Shown here one piece after another: positions 6,708 through 15,161 of a stretch of DNA of 22,324 nt (its first letter is position 1; each line of letters starts with the position of its first letter). The DNA lies in NCBI GenBank assembly GCA_045597045.1, contig JAZODN010000135.1, positions 1 through 22,324 on the forward strand, given 5' to 3'. Origin of the DNA: SIG588 sp045597045. GTDB lineage: Bacteria > Bacillota > Clostridia > Oscillospirales > Acutalibacteraceae. The notes under the pieces were generated by a model. That model ran no database searches, was not told the origin of the DNA, and was given only the letters and a program-made list of their open reading frames with translations. The position numbers and the translations under genes are program-made.

Positions 6708-7448
6708 TCACATTTTTTGTAACGGGAGCAACGGCACCTCATCGCCGCAAAAGCGACGGGCAATGTTGCAAAAACAGGCGGCCGCTGTCCCGCCCTCCGG
6801 CAACGGTCTGCCGTTGGCCACCGCAATGGTCAACTGTTCATCTTCGGGGATCACGCCGATCAGCCGCACGCCGGCGGTATCAATGATGGTATCCAGATCC
6901 GGCATCTTCCCCTGCAAAACGGGTGCCACACGCACACGGTTGATCACCAACCGTGCCGGCACATCGGCCTCCTCCAACAGATCGGCCACCAAACCGGCGT
7001 CGCGCGCACAAATCAGATCAGGTGTGGTGACCACCAGTGCCGAATCCGCCGCTGCCACCGCCGTTTCGAACCCGGCGCCGGTGCCGGCCGGACAATCGAT
7101 CAACACGAAATCATACAACCGTGCAAAGCCGCGGCACAACCGCTTCAGATCGTGCGGCGAGCACAGCCCTTCCAGCCGTGCCGGTGCCGGCAACAGTGCC
7201 AGATTGGGGTTAAACCCCGAAGGATACACCGCGCGAAGCGGTTCACAGTTGCCTGCAAAAATATCCGAAAGGTCCAACACGATATCCTGCCCCACGCCGA
7301 GCATCAAATCCAAACTGCGCAGACCGGCATCGCCATCCACCAGCAGCACCTTAGCGCCTGCCGCAGCGAGAGCGTGTCCAAGCCCTGCCGATACCGTGGA
7401 TTTGCCGGCACCGCCTTTTCCCGATGTTACCACCGCGATACGGCCCAT
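6708..7448 (-). CDS. minD: MinD-like septum-site ATPase lacking the C-terminal membrane helix
   Basis: MinD is a ParA-type ATPase that dimerises on the membrane and recruits MinC to block polar division. Here the 246 residues show the deviant Walker A GKGGAGKST (10-18, with K11 and K16), VDGDAGLRSLDLMLG (37-51, MinD-specific), and switch II DCPAG (118-122). The start at 7448 has GGAGGGAG before it; the longer upstream frame runs through the promoter. The protein ends NIARRFCGDEVPLLPLQKM, about 20 residues earlier than B. subtilis MinD, which continues into an amphipathic membrane-targeting helix. Neither other frame restores such a helix before mgsA begins. No minC or minE is adjacent. It could be a divergent MinD or a related regulator of the neighbouring shape genes. 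Confidence 0.88.
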   Translation of the reverse strand: MGRIAVVTSGKGGAGKSTVSAGLGHALAAAGAKVLLVDGDAGLRSLDLMLGVGQDIVLDLSDIFAGNCEPLRAVYPSGFNPNLALLPAPARLEGLCSPHDLKRLCRGFARLYDFVLIDCPAGTGAGFETAVAAADSALVVTTPDLICARDAGLVADLLEEADVPARLVINRVRVAPVLQGKMPDLDTIIDTAGVRLIGVIPEDEQLTIAVANGRPLPEGGTAAACFCNIARRFCGDEVPLLPLQKM

Positions 7449-7491
7449 ACGCTCCCTCCGTTCTTTTCGGCTATCGCCCCATTCTGCGGCT

Positions 7492-7520
7492 ATTGTATCA
7501 CAAAACTTTTGGTTAGTAAA
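7492..7520 (-). promoter_or_regulatory. Promoter of the minD-mgsA-hisS-aspS-icd-araC unit
   Basis: In the 118-base gap after mrdA, the minus strand has -35 TTTACT (7520-7515), a 17-base spacer and -10 TACAAT (7497-7492), giving a start near 7485, about 37 bases before the minD ATG. The sequence upstream (7521-7560) is very AT-rich. No clear terminator for mrdA is seen, so read-through from the mre genes is also possible. Confidence 0.65.
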
Positions 7521-7566
7521 CTGTTTTTTCGCGTTTTTTATTAAAAAATACAAAATATACGCGGTA

Positions 7567-9642
7567 TTATGGCAACAGTTCACCGAACGGCGCGTCTGCC
7601 ACACCACTGTCGGCCGCGTTAAAGTACGCGTCCAACACCTCGCGCGCCACCGATGCCGAGGCTTTGGAGGTGCCGTTTTCCATCACCACCGCCAGTGCCA
7701 CCTGCGGCGCTTCAGCAGGGGCGTAGGCAATAAACACCCCGTGGTCGCTGCGCGCACCGCCCACCTGCGCGGTACCGGTTTTGCAAGCGACGGTGTAGGG
7801 CGCGTGGCGAAAATAACTCGCCGCCGTGCCGGAGGTTCCCACCGCAATCATGCCGGCGCGCACCGTGTCGATCGCTTCTTTTGACAAAGAGAGCGTGGCG
7901 GCAACCTCCGGTTGATACTCGCTTTTCAACTGCCCGTCATAACCCAACAAGCCGTGCAACAGATGCGTCTTGTAGCGCACGCCGTCATTCGCCAACGTCA
8001 TGGCATAGGCCGCCAGCTGAATAGGTGTAAACAAATTGTCGGATTGTCCGATAGCGGCACCGGCCGTGTCGCCCGGCACCCACACCTTGCCCACCGACTC
8101 ACTGTGTGTCGGCCCTGCCAGCACACCGCTTACCTCGCCGATCTCGATACCCGTTTTTTCTCCCAGTCCAAACAGCGAGGCGTATCGGTTCATGGTGTCG
8201 ATCCCCAGGGCCAAACCGGTTTCGTAGAAAAAGATGTTGCAGGACTTTTGCAGCGCCGTGACCGTTTCGATGCTGCCGTGCCGCCCCATGCAGTGCAACG
8301 TAAGACCGCTTGCGGAAAATCGGTCATAGGCATAGCGGCAGGTGAAGGCAGTATCCGGTGTAATGACCCCCTCATTCAGCGCGGCCGCCGCCACCCCCGG
8401 CTTCATGGTGGAGCCGCAGGCAAACGCGCCGTTCAGCGCGCGGTTAAACAGCGGTTTATCCGCATCAGCCAACAAATCGGCGTAATCTTCCGTGTAGGTG
8501 GAAAGATCGTAATCCGGCCACGAAGCCGCCGCCAACACGCCGCCGCTTGTCACGTCCAACACCACCACCGAACCGCTGGCGACATCGTGCCCGTTGTTCA
8601 AAAACCTCCCCCCTGAAGAGGCAGGCTGTGTGCGCAGTTCGGCTATTTTTTCGGCCAGCGCCGTCTGTGCCGCCGCCTGCAGCGACACATCCAGCGTGAG
8701 CACCACCGTGTCACCCGGCACAGGTGCTTCTTTTTCATAGGCCTGCACCACCGCACCGTCGGCATTCTTTACCAACACCCGACGGCCGGCTTTGCCGCGT
8801 AACGCCTGCTCAAACGCCGCTTCCACACCGCTTTTGCCAAGCGTGTCGTTCAGCGCATAGCCCTGTTCCTTCAACGCGGCGTAATCTTCGGCATACATCG
8901 GCCCCACCGTGCCCAGCAAATGCGCCGCCGTGCGGCCGGCCACATAGTCACGGCTGGCGGCGGTTTGGATTTCCACCCCGTAGAAATCGCTGGTGTTTTC
9001 GCTGATAAGGTAGGAGGTTTCTTTGGAAACCTCCGAAGAAAATACGTACGGAGTAAATGCGCTGAATTCACGCATCTCCATCTCATACTGCACACCGGCC
9101 AGCAACCGCTGCTGCGCCGCCGTATATCTCTCCAAGCCGTAGCGACGGCACAGTGCCGCCATGCAATTCTCGGCGGTAGCGTAGTCGGCCAGACGCAGCG
9201 TGCGTTTAAGCGCCGCCACACTGGTTTCCCGTTCCGGCAGGAAGTGGTAGGGTACCGTTTCGCTGATGGGCAGGGTATCGTTCCACGTCTCGCCCCGTTC
9301 ACGCAGCAAATCGGTCAGTGCCAGAATCACCGCATTTTGGCGCGCCCGCGCCTCTTCTCCCGTACCGCCGGGGAAATAGTTGTAATCGAACACCACCGCA
9401 TACGCCGTGGCATTGACCACCAAGGGGGTGAGATCGCGATCCAAAATCTCCCCCCGCGACGCAGCGATCGGCAGTGTCAAGGTGGCACCGCCGCGCGCCT
9501 GCTCACGGTAAAACTCGTGTTCGCTGATTTGAATGCGATACAGTCGCACAGCAAACATTAAAAACACCGACACAAACAGCGAAAGCAGCGCAATCAGGCG
9601 GCGCACAGAGAAAGGGGTAGTATTTTGCTTCTTTTTTTCCAC
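7567..9642 (-). CDS. mrdA: Penicillin-binding protein 2, class B transpeptidase of the elongasome
   Basis: Cross-links peptidoglycan during side-wall elongation, with RodA and MreBCD, anchored in the membrane with its catalytic domain outside. The 691-residue protein has a single N-terminal membrane segment (about 15-33), a class B dimerisation domain with SRGEILDRD (62-70), and a transpeptidase domain with S411-T-M-K414 (nucleophile Ser411), S467-C-N469 and K621-T-G623. I choose the GTG at 9642, 16 bases after the mreD stop, because AAAGGAG lies 10 bases before it and the membrane segment follows directly; the open frame extends upstream antisense-free but through mreD in another frame. The position after mreD favours PBP2 over the division protein FtsI. 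RodA is not in the window. Confidence 0.93.
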   Translation of the reverse strand: MEKKKQNTTPFSVRRLIALLSLFVSVFLMFAVRLYRIQISEHEFYREQARGGATLTLPIAASRGEILDRDLTPLVVNATAYAVVFDYNYFPGGTGEEARARQNAVILALTDLLRERGETWNDTLPISETVPYHFLPERETSVAALKRTLRLADYATAENCMAALCRRYGLERYTAAQQRLLAGVQYEMEMREFSAFTPYVFSSEVSKETSYLISENTSDFYGVEIQTAASRDYVAGRTAAHLLGTVGPMYAEDYAALKEQGYALNDTLGKSGVEAAFEQALRGKAGRRVLVKNADGAVVQAYEKEAPVPGDTVVLTLDVSLQAAAQTALAEKIAELRTQPASSGGRFLNNGHDVASGSVVVLDVTSGGVLAAASWPDYDLSTYTEDYADLLADADKPLFNRALNGAFACGSTMKPGVAAAALNEGVITPDTAFTCRYAYDRFSASGLTLHCMGRHGSIETVTALQKSCNIFFYETGLALGIDTMNRYASLFGLGEKTGIEIGEVSGVLAGPTHSESVGKVWVPGDTAGAAIGQSDNLFTPIQLAAYAMTLANDGVRYKTHLLHGLLGYDGQLKSEYQPEVAATLSLSKEAIDTVRAGMIAVGTSGTAASYFRHAPYTVACKTGTAQVGGARSDHGVFIAYAPAEAPQVALAVVMENGTSKASASVAREVLDAYFNAADSGVADAPFGELLP

Positions 9643-9658
9643 TGCAGCCGCACTCCTT

Positions 9659-10216
9659 TCAGGCGTTGTGTCGGTGATGTATATGCAACAATTTTGTGAC
9701 GCCGCGCACCGCCGCATACACCGGCAGGCACAGCAACACGGTATAGAGTGTGTTTGGCAGCACACGCTGCCACAGCTGCAGCCAAGCCCCATCGGCCAGC
9801 GGCAGCACGCGGTTACACAGCCAATCAAACAGCGTATAGGCCACCGTACCGCCGCCGCACAGCAGCAACGCCGACAACCCATTGTTGCGCAAAAACAGAC
9901 GCACCAGCAGTCCGACCGCCATGCCGAGCAGCATGAGCATCAGCGCGTGGAATCCGAACAGCGCTTGCGAAAACAGCCCCCACAACACGCCGGCAAACAC
10001 ACCGGCCGCCGCACCGCCGACCGGCCCCGTGAACATGGCCACCGCCGCCGTGAGTGGAATCAACAAAAGGGGGCGGCCGCCAAGCAGCGGCGGCCACCCA
10101 CGCGGTGAAAACTGCCACAAAGCGAGCAGTAAAATCAGAACACCGTATGCCAAACAGGCCGTTGTTCGCGCGTTCAGCCAAGCGACCTGCGCGGTGTTTT
10201 GCCGTCTTTTTGCCAT
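9659..10216 (-). CDS. mreD: Rod shape-determining membrane protein MreD
   Basis: A small integral membrane protein of the elongasome that links MreC to the wall synthesis machinery. Its 185 residues are mostly hydrophobic, with about five membrane segments (for example around 22-38, 49-66, 70-105, 115-130 and 155-172), and a basic N-terminus MAKRRQ. MreD proteins are poorly conserved; the call relies on size, topology and the position between mreC and mrdA. The ATG at 10216 is 4 bases after the mreC stop, with its GGAGG inside the mreC end, so the genes are probably translationally coupled. Confidence 0.88.
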   Translation of the reverse strand: MAKRRQNTAQVAWLNARTTACLAYGVLILLLALWQFSPRGWPPLLGGRPLLLIPLTAAVAMFTGPVGGAAAGVFAGVLWGLFSQALFGFHALMLMLLGMAVGLLVRLFLRNNGLSALLLCGGGTVAYTLFDWLCNRVLPLADGAWLQLWQRVLPNTLYTVLLCLPVYAAVRGVTKLLHIHHRHNA

Positions 10217-10220
10217 GCGG

Positions 10221-11063
10221 TCATTCCTCCGTTTCGCCGCCGAAGCCGACGATCACGAACACGTCCGACACACGCATAATATCCGCAAACGGGCGCACGG
10301 TTGCCGAAAGTGACAACCCGTCGGATTCGGCATACACCGCCGTCAGTTCCCCCACCAGCAAGCCGGCAGGGTAGTTGGCACCGCCAAACGTGACCACGTA
10401 GTCGCCCACCGCGGCACCGGCTGTGCGATCCAGCCGTTCCACGCGCAGCAGCCCTTCGGCCGCCAGGGCCGCCGTGTTATCGGTAATACCGTTGTCCCTC
10501 GTGCGGCTGACATACACGCTCACCGGCACTTGCGGATCCAAAAGCGTGCGCACCTGCGCCGAAGTGGCAGCCGCTTCATACACCACGCCTACCATACCGT
10601 CCGGCGTAATGACGGGGTCCCCGGCCTTCACGCCGGCCAACGTGCCGCGATTGATGGTAAAATTACCGTAGCCGCCGGCAGGATCCATCGCAATCACACG
10701 GGCATCCGCAAAGCGGTAGTCGGGGTGCTGCTCCTTCAACTCCAAATAGTCGCGGTACAGCGCGTTTTGACGGCGCAGCTCGTCCAGCTCCACCTGCTGT
10801 TCACGCAGGGTGTTGATTTCCTCCTGCAGTACCGCGTTTTCGCGCCGCAGTGCACCGCCGTCGGTAAACAGGCCGATAAAGCGGTCAAGCCCATCGCCCA
10901 CGGCAGCCGCCGCCGATTGCAGCGGTGTCACCACCAGACCGATCACCTTTTCGGGAATAGTGGAAACGCCGCCCACCGAGGCGGCGTAGACCATCATGCC
11001 GACAAGGAGTGCCGCCACAAGAACCAACACACGAAACGCTATGCTTTTTACAAACTCTTTCAC
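10221..11063 (-). CDS. mreC: Rod shape-determining protein MreC
   Basis: An extracytoplasmic scaffold of the elongasome that dimerises and contacts PBP2. The 280-residue protein has one N-terminal membrane anchor (about 9-29), a coiled coil (about 73-113, rich in Leu, Glu, Gln and Arg), and then the beta-barrel MreC core, with NRGTLAGVKAGDPVITPDG (138-156) and the late DYVVTFGGANYPAGLLVGEL segment. It lies 36 bases after mreB and just before mreD. The ATG at 11063 is preceded by GAAAGGAGGG. Length is normal for the family. Likely co-transcribed from the mreB promoter. Confidence 0.93.
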   Translation of the reverse strand: MKEFVKSIAFRVLVLVAALLVGMMVYAASVGGVSTIPEKVIGLVVTPLQSAAAAVGDGLDRFIGLFTDGGALRRENAVLQEEINTLREQQVELDELRRQNALYRDYLELKEQHPDYRFADARVIAMDPAGGYGNFTINRGTLAGVKAGDPVITPDGMVGVVYEAAATSAQVRTLLDPQVPVSVYVSRTRDNGITDNTAALAAEGLLRVERLDRTAGAAVGDYVVTFGGANYPAGLLVGELTAVYAESDGLSLSATVRPFADIMRVSDVFVIVGFGGETEE

Positions 11064-11099
11064 AACGGCACCCCTCCTTTCTCAAACACGCTCGTATGC

Positions 11100-12110
11100 T
11101 TAATAACGGCCTTGGCGAGAGCTGAAGATCTCCACCTTGCCTTCGTCCAGACATTTGCCGATACCCATGGCCACACAGTCCAGCGGATTTTCCGCAATGT
11201 GCACCGTGATGCCGGTCTCGCGGTTGATAAGGGTATCTAAACCGCGCAGCAGCGCGCCGCCGCCCGTCAGCATAATGCCGTTGTCGATAATGTCCGCCGC
11301 CAGTTCCGGAGGGGTGCTGTCCAGCGTGAAGCGGATAGCGTCTACAATTGCCCCGATCGGATCGGCCAGCGCTTCACGCACCTCGCTCGACGCAATGGTG
11401 ATGCTCTTGGGCAGACCGTCCAGCAGGTTGCGGCCTTTCACCTCCATGGTATCCTCGTCTTCATAGGGGAAGGCCGAGCCGATGCGGATCTTAATATCTT
11501 CCGCCGTGCGTTCACCGATCAGCAGATTATATTTCTTCTTGATGTAGGAAATGATCGCCTCGTCGAAATCGTCACCGGCGGTACGCACCGAGCACTTGTT
11601 CACGATATCACCCAGCGAAATGACCGCCACCTCGGAGGTGCCGCCGCCGATATCCACCACCATGCAACCGGCCGGATCTTCCACCGGCAGCGAGGCGCCG
11701 ATCGCCGCCGCCATCGGCTCGTCGATCAGCAGCACCATTTTGGCACCGGCTTCGCACGCCGCCTCTTCCACCGCACGGCGTTCCACCTCGGTCACGCCGG
11801 AGGGAATGCACACCAACAGGCGCGGACGCGAGAAAAAGGAGGTGCGCACTACCTGTTTGATGAAATAGCGCAGCATCTCGGAAGTTACATCAAAATCCGC
11901 GATCACGCCGTCCTTCAACGGGCGCACTGCGCTGATCGAGCCGGGGGTGCGGCCAATCATCTTTTTAGCGGCAGCGCCCACCGCTTTCACGCTCTTGTTG
12001 CGCTCATCCAACGCCACCACCGACGGCTCACGGTTTACAATACCCTTGCCGCGCACATACACCAGTGTGTTCGCAGTACCAAGGTCAATACCGATATCTC
12101 TTGTAAACAT
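11100..12110 (-). CDS. mreB: Actin-like rod shape protein MreB
   Basis: A bacterial actin that forms short membrane filaments and organises side-wall synthesis; it binds ATP. The 336-residue protein starts MFTRDIGIDLGTANTLVYV (phosphate-1 motif within 7-18), with VVDIGGGTSEVAV (151-163, phosphate-2) and IMLTGGGALLRGLD (279-292, adenosine motif), all in the expected order. The ATG at 12110 is behind AAGGAGAG, and the extra residues of the longer open frame are not needed. It is the first gene of the mre cluster, with a strong promoter at 12167-12195. Members called Mbl or MreBH are paralogues; the mreC/mreD neighbours favour MreB. Confidence 0.95.
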   Translation of the reverse strand: MFTRDIGIDLGTANTLVYVRGKGIVNREPSVVALDERNKSVKAVGAAAKKMIGRTPGSISAVRPLKDGVIADFDVTSEMLRYFIKQVVRTSFFSRPRLLVCIPSGVTEVERRAVEEAACEAGAKMVLLIDEPMAAAIGASLPVEDPAGCMVVDIGGGTSEVAVISLGDIVNKCSVRTAGDDFDEAIISYIKKKYNLLIGERTAEDIKIRIGSAFPYEDEDTMEVKGRNLLDGLPKSITIASSEVREALADPIGAIVDAIRFTLDSTPPELAADIIDNGIMLTGGGALLRGLDTLINRETGITVHIAENPLDCVAMGIGKCLDEGKVEIFSSRQGRY

Positions 12111-12166
12111 AGTTTTCTCTCCTTTTTCTTCTCGGCCGCAGGGCGGCACATATCTTCACATTTTGT

Positions 12167-12195
12167 ATTATATACTATACGGCACGGTTTCTCAA
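12167..12195 (-). promoter_or_regulatory. Strong sigma-A promoter of mreBCD-mrdA
   Basis: On the minus strand there is -35 TTGAGA (12195-12190), a 17-base spacer and a perfect -10 TATAAT (12172-12167), with AT-rich DNA upstream. The start is predicted near 12160, leaving about a 50-base leader with a small GCCGC/GCGGC hairpin before the ribosome-binding site. Confidence 0.8.
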
Positions 12196-12251
12196 CCGAA
12201 AAAATGCGAAAAACGAAAAAATTTTCAAATACGTAAAAAACACAAAATCAA

Positions 12252-12283
12252 AAGCGGAGAAAAGCCGTGGCTTTTCTCCGCTT
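12252..12283 (-). terminator. Rho-independent terminator after pduL
   Basis: A nearly perfect palindrome, AAGCGGAGAAAAGCC (12252-12266) against GGCTTTTCTCCGCTT (12269-12283), gives about 14 paired bases and a 4-base loop. On the minus strand it continues into TTGATTTTGTG. It separates pduL from the mreB promoter. Confidence 0.85.
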
Positions 12284-12314
12284 GCACTTGCACATAGGCG
12301 GTTTGTGTGCTATA

Positions 12315-12884
12315 TTATTTAATGATAGTGCCTTCCTTCACACCGCCGGCGGCATTTGCCTCGTCGGTGTCGATGTGCATCGCGAGCGAGAAATTCGGGT
12401 GAACACGCGCCACCACGTCGCCGAAGATCAGCGAACGGCCCTCGCTCTCCACCTTGACCGAAACGATCTCTTTATCCACGCAGTTGTACTCTGCCGCATC
12501 TTCGGGAGTCATGTGGATATGGCGTTTCGCCACGATCACACCTTCGGCCAGTTCCACTTCGCCCTTCGGGCCAACCAGCTTGCACGCACCGGAGCCGGCG
12601 GTATCGCCCGATTCACGCACGGGAGCCGCCACACCGATGGAACGCGCATCGGTCAGGGAGAGCTCCACCTGCGTTGCAGGGCGAACGGGACCGAGAATGG
12701 ACACACCGCTGATGGTGCGCTTCGGGCCGACCACGTCCACGCGCTCTTCACACGCGAACTGACCGGGCTGCGAAAGATCCTTTTTCGGGGTGAGGGTATA
12801 GCCGGCGCCGAACAAGGTCTCGAGATCGGCGGCAGACACGTGAATGTGACGGGCAGAGGTTTCCACCAAAATGGGTTTGGACAT
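12315..12884 (-). CDS. pduL: Phosphate propanoyltransferase (PduL-type phosphotransacylase)
   Basis: Exchanges the CoA of acetyl- or propanoyl-CoA for phosphate, giving the acyl phosphate used by a kinase to make ATP. It is unrelated to Pta. The 189-residue protein carries both metal-binding histidine motifs, RHIHVS (12-17) and AKRHIHM (119-125), the family segments LTPKKDLSQPGQFA (31-44) and ILGPVRPATQVELS (63-76), and MHIDTDEANAAGG (169-181). No N-terminal encapsulation peptide of microcompartment versions is present, so this is probably a free, housekeeping enzyme; no microcompartment gene is nearby. It has its own promoter and terminator. The ATG at 12884 follows AAAGGAG at about 10 bases. 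No acetate kinase is adjacent. Confidence 0.93.
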   Translation of the reverse strand: MSKPILVETSARHIHVSAADLETLFGAGYTLTPKKDLSQPGQFACEERVDVVGPKRTISGVSILGPVRPATQVELSLTDARSIGVAAPVRESGDTAGSGACKLVGPKGEVELAEGVIVAKRHIHMTPEDAAEYNCVDKEIVSVKVESEGRSLIFGDVVARVHPNFSLAMHIDTDEANAAGGVKEGTIIK

Positions 12885-12920
12885 ACAGTAAGCACTCCTT
12901 TGATTTAAAATTACGAAGAC

Positions 12921-12949
12921 ATTGTACGCCGTTTTATTGTTTTTTGCAA
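12921..12949 (-). promoter_or_regulatory. Promoter of pduL
   Basis: On the minus strand there is -35 TTGCAA (12949-12944), a 17-base spacer and -10 TACAAT (12926-12921). The start is predicted near 12914, about 30 bases before the ATG. I found no equally good promoter for the divergent plus-strand gene in this 101-base gap. Confidence 0.72.
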
Positions 12950-12985
12950 GAGGTTTTCCACAATTTCAGAAAGGTCGTGAAAAAA

Positions 12986-13579
12986 TTGGCACAAACATGG
13001 GAAGAATTACAGCAACAATGTATGAATTGTCGCCGCTGCGCACTGGCAGACACGCGCAAAAACGTAGTGTTCGGTGTGGGGGTACCCGATGCGGAGGTGC
13101 TGTTTATCGGCGAAGGGCCCGGCGCCAACGAGGATGAGCAGGGAGAGCCGTTTGTCGGCCGAGCCGGCAAATTGCTCGATACCATGCTGGCTGCGGTAGG
13201 TCTTTCGCGCCGCCACAACATCTATATCGCCAACATGGTCAAATGCCGTCCGCCGCAAAACCGCGATCCCCTGCCGGAAGAGCAGGAGGCCTGCATTGAT
13301 TGGCTGCGTGCGCAAGTGGCACTGCTGCGCCCGAAAATTATTGTCTGTCTCGGTCGTGTGGCCGCCTGTCGGCTGATCGATCCCGATTTTAAAGTCACCC
13401 GTCAGCACGGTGAGTTTTTCGACAAAAACGGCACCTTGATGATGGCGACCCTTCACCCGGCTGCGCTGCTGCGCAACCCGAATCAAAAGCCGCAAGCCTT
13501 TGCCGACTTTTTAGCCCTGCGCGACAAGATCGGCGTGGTGTGCGACCACACCGTTTTGCATTTTGAGGATCAACCGTAA
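12986..13579 (+). CDS. Uracil-DNA glycosylase, family 4 (iron-sulfur type)
   Basis: Removes uracil from DNA as the first step of base excision repair. The protein (197 residues from the chosen start) has the family motif A GEGPGANEDEQGEPFVGRAG (42-61) and motif B HPAALLRNP (157-165). The four cluster cysteines are in place: C15 and C18 (NCRRC), C87 (VKCRPP) and C103 (EACIDW). The start is uncertain: the TTG at 12986 has AAAGG 11 bases before it and gives the family's usual short N-terminus, while in-frame GTG (12977) and TTG (12944) upstream have worse signals, the latter lying within the pduL promoter. The stop overlaps the ATG of the next gene (TAATG). Confidence 0.92.
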   Translation: MAQTWEELQQQCMNCRRCALADTRKNVVFGVGVPDAEVLFIGEGPGANEDEQGEPFVGRAGKLLDTMLAAVGLSRRHNIYIANMVKCRPPQNRDPLPEEQEACIDWLRAQVALLRPKIIVCLGRVAACRLIDPDFKVTRQHGEFFDKNGTLMMATLHPAALLRNPNQKPQAFADFLALRDKIGVVCDHTVLHFEDQP

Positions 13580-15021
13580 TGCGCCGTTTTTGTGCTGTTT
13601 TGTGCGCCGCCCTGCTGCTTTTCACGCTGCCTGCCTGTCGCAAGGGGGAGGGGGTAAGTTTTCGGCTTCCATTGGCGGCCGAGCCGACCTCGCTTGACCC
13701 GCAAACCGCCGAAGATGAGGCGGCGCGCACCGTGATCGACTCGCTGTTTGAGGGACTTTGCCGCCCGGAAGGCGGCAAAGTCGTGCCTGCCGCCGCCACC
13801 TGGACCGTATCGGATGATGGTTGCACCTATACCTTTTCGCTGTCTGCTTCGCTGTGGAGCGACGGCGCGGCCGTTACGGCCGATGATTTTGTCTTTGCCT
13901 TCGAGCGTCGGTCGCAAGCGGCGATGTTTGCCTCGGTCAACAGTGTGCGCGCCGTGGCGCCGCACACGCTGCAGGTGACGCTTAACGCACCCGACACCGC
14001 GTTTTTGTTTCGCGTGGCAAACAAGGGTTGGTTTCCCTGCCGCCGCGACTTTTTCGACAAATGCAACGGCGCCTACGGCATGGAGCGCGACTCGCTTGTG
14101 ACTAACGGCGCCTTCACGCTCAAGAGTTGGGATCACGGGCACTCACTGCTGCTGCAGCGGCACGAAGGGTATCACCACGCCGACGAGATCACCCCCACGG
14201 CGGTGCGTTTTGTGATCGGCGCCACCCAAAACACCGAAGCGCTGGGCAACACGCTGGATGCCTGCCGTCTGGATGCTCCCACCGCGGCCGTCTCCACCGT
14301 CACGGTGGAAGATACGCTGCAATATCTGTGGTTCAACACGGCCGCCGCACCGTTCACCACCGCCGCCGTGCGCCGCGCCTTTCGCGACGCCGTGGATTGG
14401 CAGGCCATAACGCCGCTTTTGGCCACGCCCACCGTTTCGTTTGTTTCGCCGGCCGCTACTCTTCACGGCAGCGCTTATTCCCACAACTTGCCCCCCTACC
14501 AGACCGTTGTGGACCGCGCGGCGTTTTCCGCTGCGCTGGCCGCACAAGGGATCTCCGCCCTCCCTTCTCTCACCCTGCTGTGTGACGAGAGTACCGCCTC
14601 GTTTACCCTGGCACAGTACCTCGTGCAATCCTGGCAGAAACACTTGGGGGTGTACCTTTCGATTGAACCCCTTTCGTCTGCAAGCCTGACGGCACGCATG
14701 ACTGCCGGTAACTTTACACTGGCGCTGGCCACACGGACCGCAAACGGCAACACGCCGGCAGATGCGCTGGCCATGTTCACCGGCAACCGTGCGGTGCAAA
14801 ACCCCTCGCGCTTGCAGGATGCCGCATGGGAAAGCATGTGGAGTCGCGCCCAAACAACGGCGGATTGGCAAGCGGCCGAGCAGCAGCTCCACGCCCTTTG
14901 TCCGGCAGTGCCTCTTTCGGTGGCGCCGCGCACCTTCGGCTTTGCGTCCGACGTGCGAAACATGGCCGTCGTGCCCTTCACCGAGCGCATAGATTTCCGC
15001 CACGCCACCCGTGAAAAATAG
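13579..15021 (+). CDS. Peptide-binding lipoprotein (OppA/DppA-like, SBP_bac_5), orphan
   Basis: An extracytoplasmic solute-binding protein of the oligopeptide/dipeptide class, normally feeding an ABC importer. The signal peptide is MRRFCAVLCAALLLFTLPAC, with lipobox L-P-A-C and lipidated Cys20. Family landmarks are AAEPTSLDPQTAEDEAA, the LFEGLCRPEGGKVVPAAATW segment and LWSDGAAVTADDFVFAFERR. At 480 residues it is shorter than typical OppA (about 520-560); the part between the FAFERR segment and VRAVAPHTLQVTL is contracted. There are no permease or ATPase genes beside it, so it must share a transporter or act as a receptor. Its ATG overlaps the UDG stop by one base. A terminator follows at 15126-15155; 15022-15125 shows nothing else. 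Confidence 0.87.
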   Translation: MRRFCAVLCAALLLFTLPACRKGEGVSFRLPLAAEPTSLDPQTAEDEAARTVIDSLFEGLCRPEGGKVVPAAATWTVSDDGCTYTFSLSASLWSDGAAVTADDFVFAFERRSQAAMFASVNSVRAVAPHTLQVTLNAPDTAFLFRVANKGWFPCRRDFFDKCNGAYGMERDSLVTNGAFTLKSWDHGHSLLLQRHEGYHHADEITPTAVRFVIGATQNTEALGNTLDACRLDAPTAAVSTVTVEDTLQYLWFNTAAAPFTTAAVRRAFRDAVDWQAITPLLATPTVSFVSPAATLHGSAYSHNLPPYQTVVDRAAFSAALAAQGISALPSLTLLCDESTASFTLAQYLVQSWQKHLGVYLSIEPLSSASLTARMTAGNFTLALATRTANGNTPADALAMFTGNRAVQNPSRLQDAAWESMWSRAQTTADWQAAEQQLHALCPAVPLSVAPRTFGFASDVRNMAVVPFTERIDFRHATREK

Positions 15022-15125
15022 CAGGGGTAGTTTTGCGGAATGTCGGCTATTTTGTAATAATAAAGTCGCATTATACAAACAGTAAACGCCGTCCGTCTGT
15101 TAAGCGCATCTCTCAATCAAAACAA

Positions 15126-15155
15126 AGGCGAAACGCACACGGGTGCGTTTCGCCT
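15126..15155. terminator. Bidirectional terminator between convergent genes
   Basis: A perfect 13-bp inverted repeat, AGGCGAAACGCAC (15126-15138) and GTGCGTTTCGCCT (15143-15155), has a 4-base loop, followed by GTTTGTTTAT on plus and TTGTTTTGATTG on minus. It can end both the lipoprotein transcript and that of the GH172 gene, whose stop is at 15162. Confidence 0.88.
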
Positions 15156-15161
15156 GTTTGT

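Noticed and set aside
7449..7607. N-terminal extension of minD
   Set aside because: It runs through the intergenic promoter and the end of mrdA, and MinD starts normally at the MGRIAVVTSGKGG segment.
9643..9882. N-terminal extension of mrdA over mreD
   Set aside because: The extension is Cys- and Arg-rich nonsense read through mreD in another frame; the GTG at 9642 has AAAGGAG before it and leads directly into the membrane segment.
12885..12985. Promoter for the UDG gene on the plus strand
   Set aside because: Candidates such as TAAAAT at 12906 lack a -35 box at the right distance; none was good enough to report.
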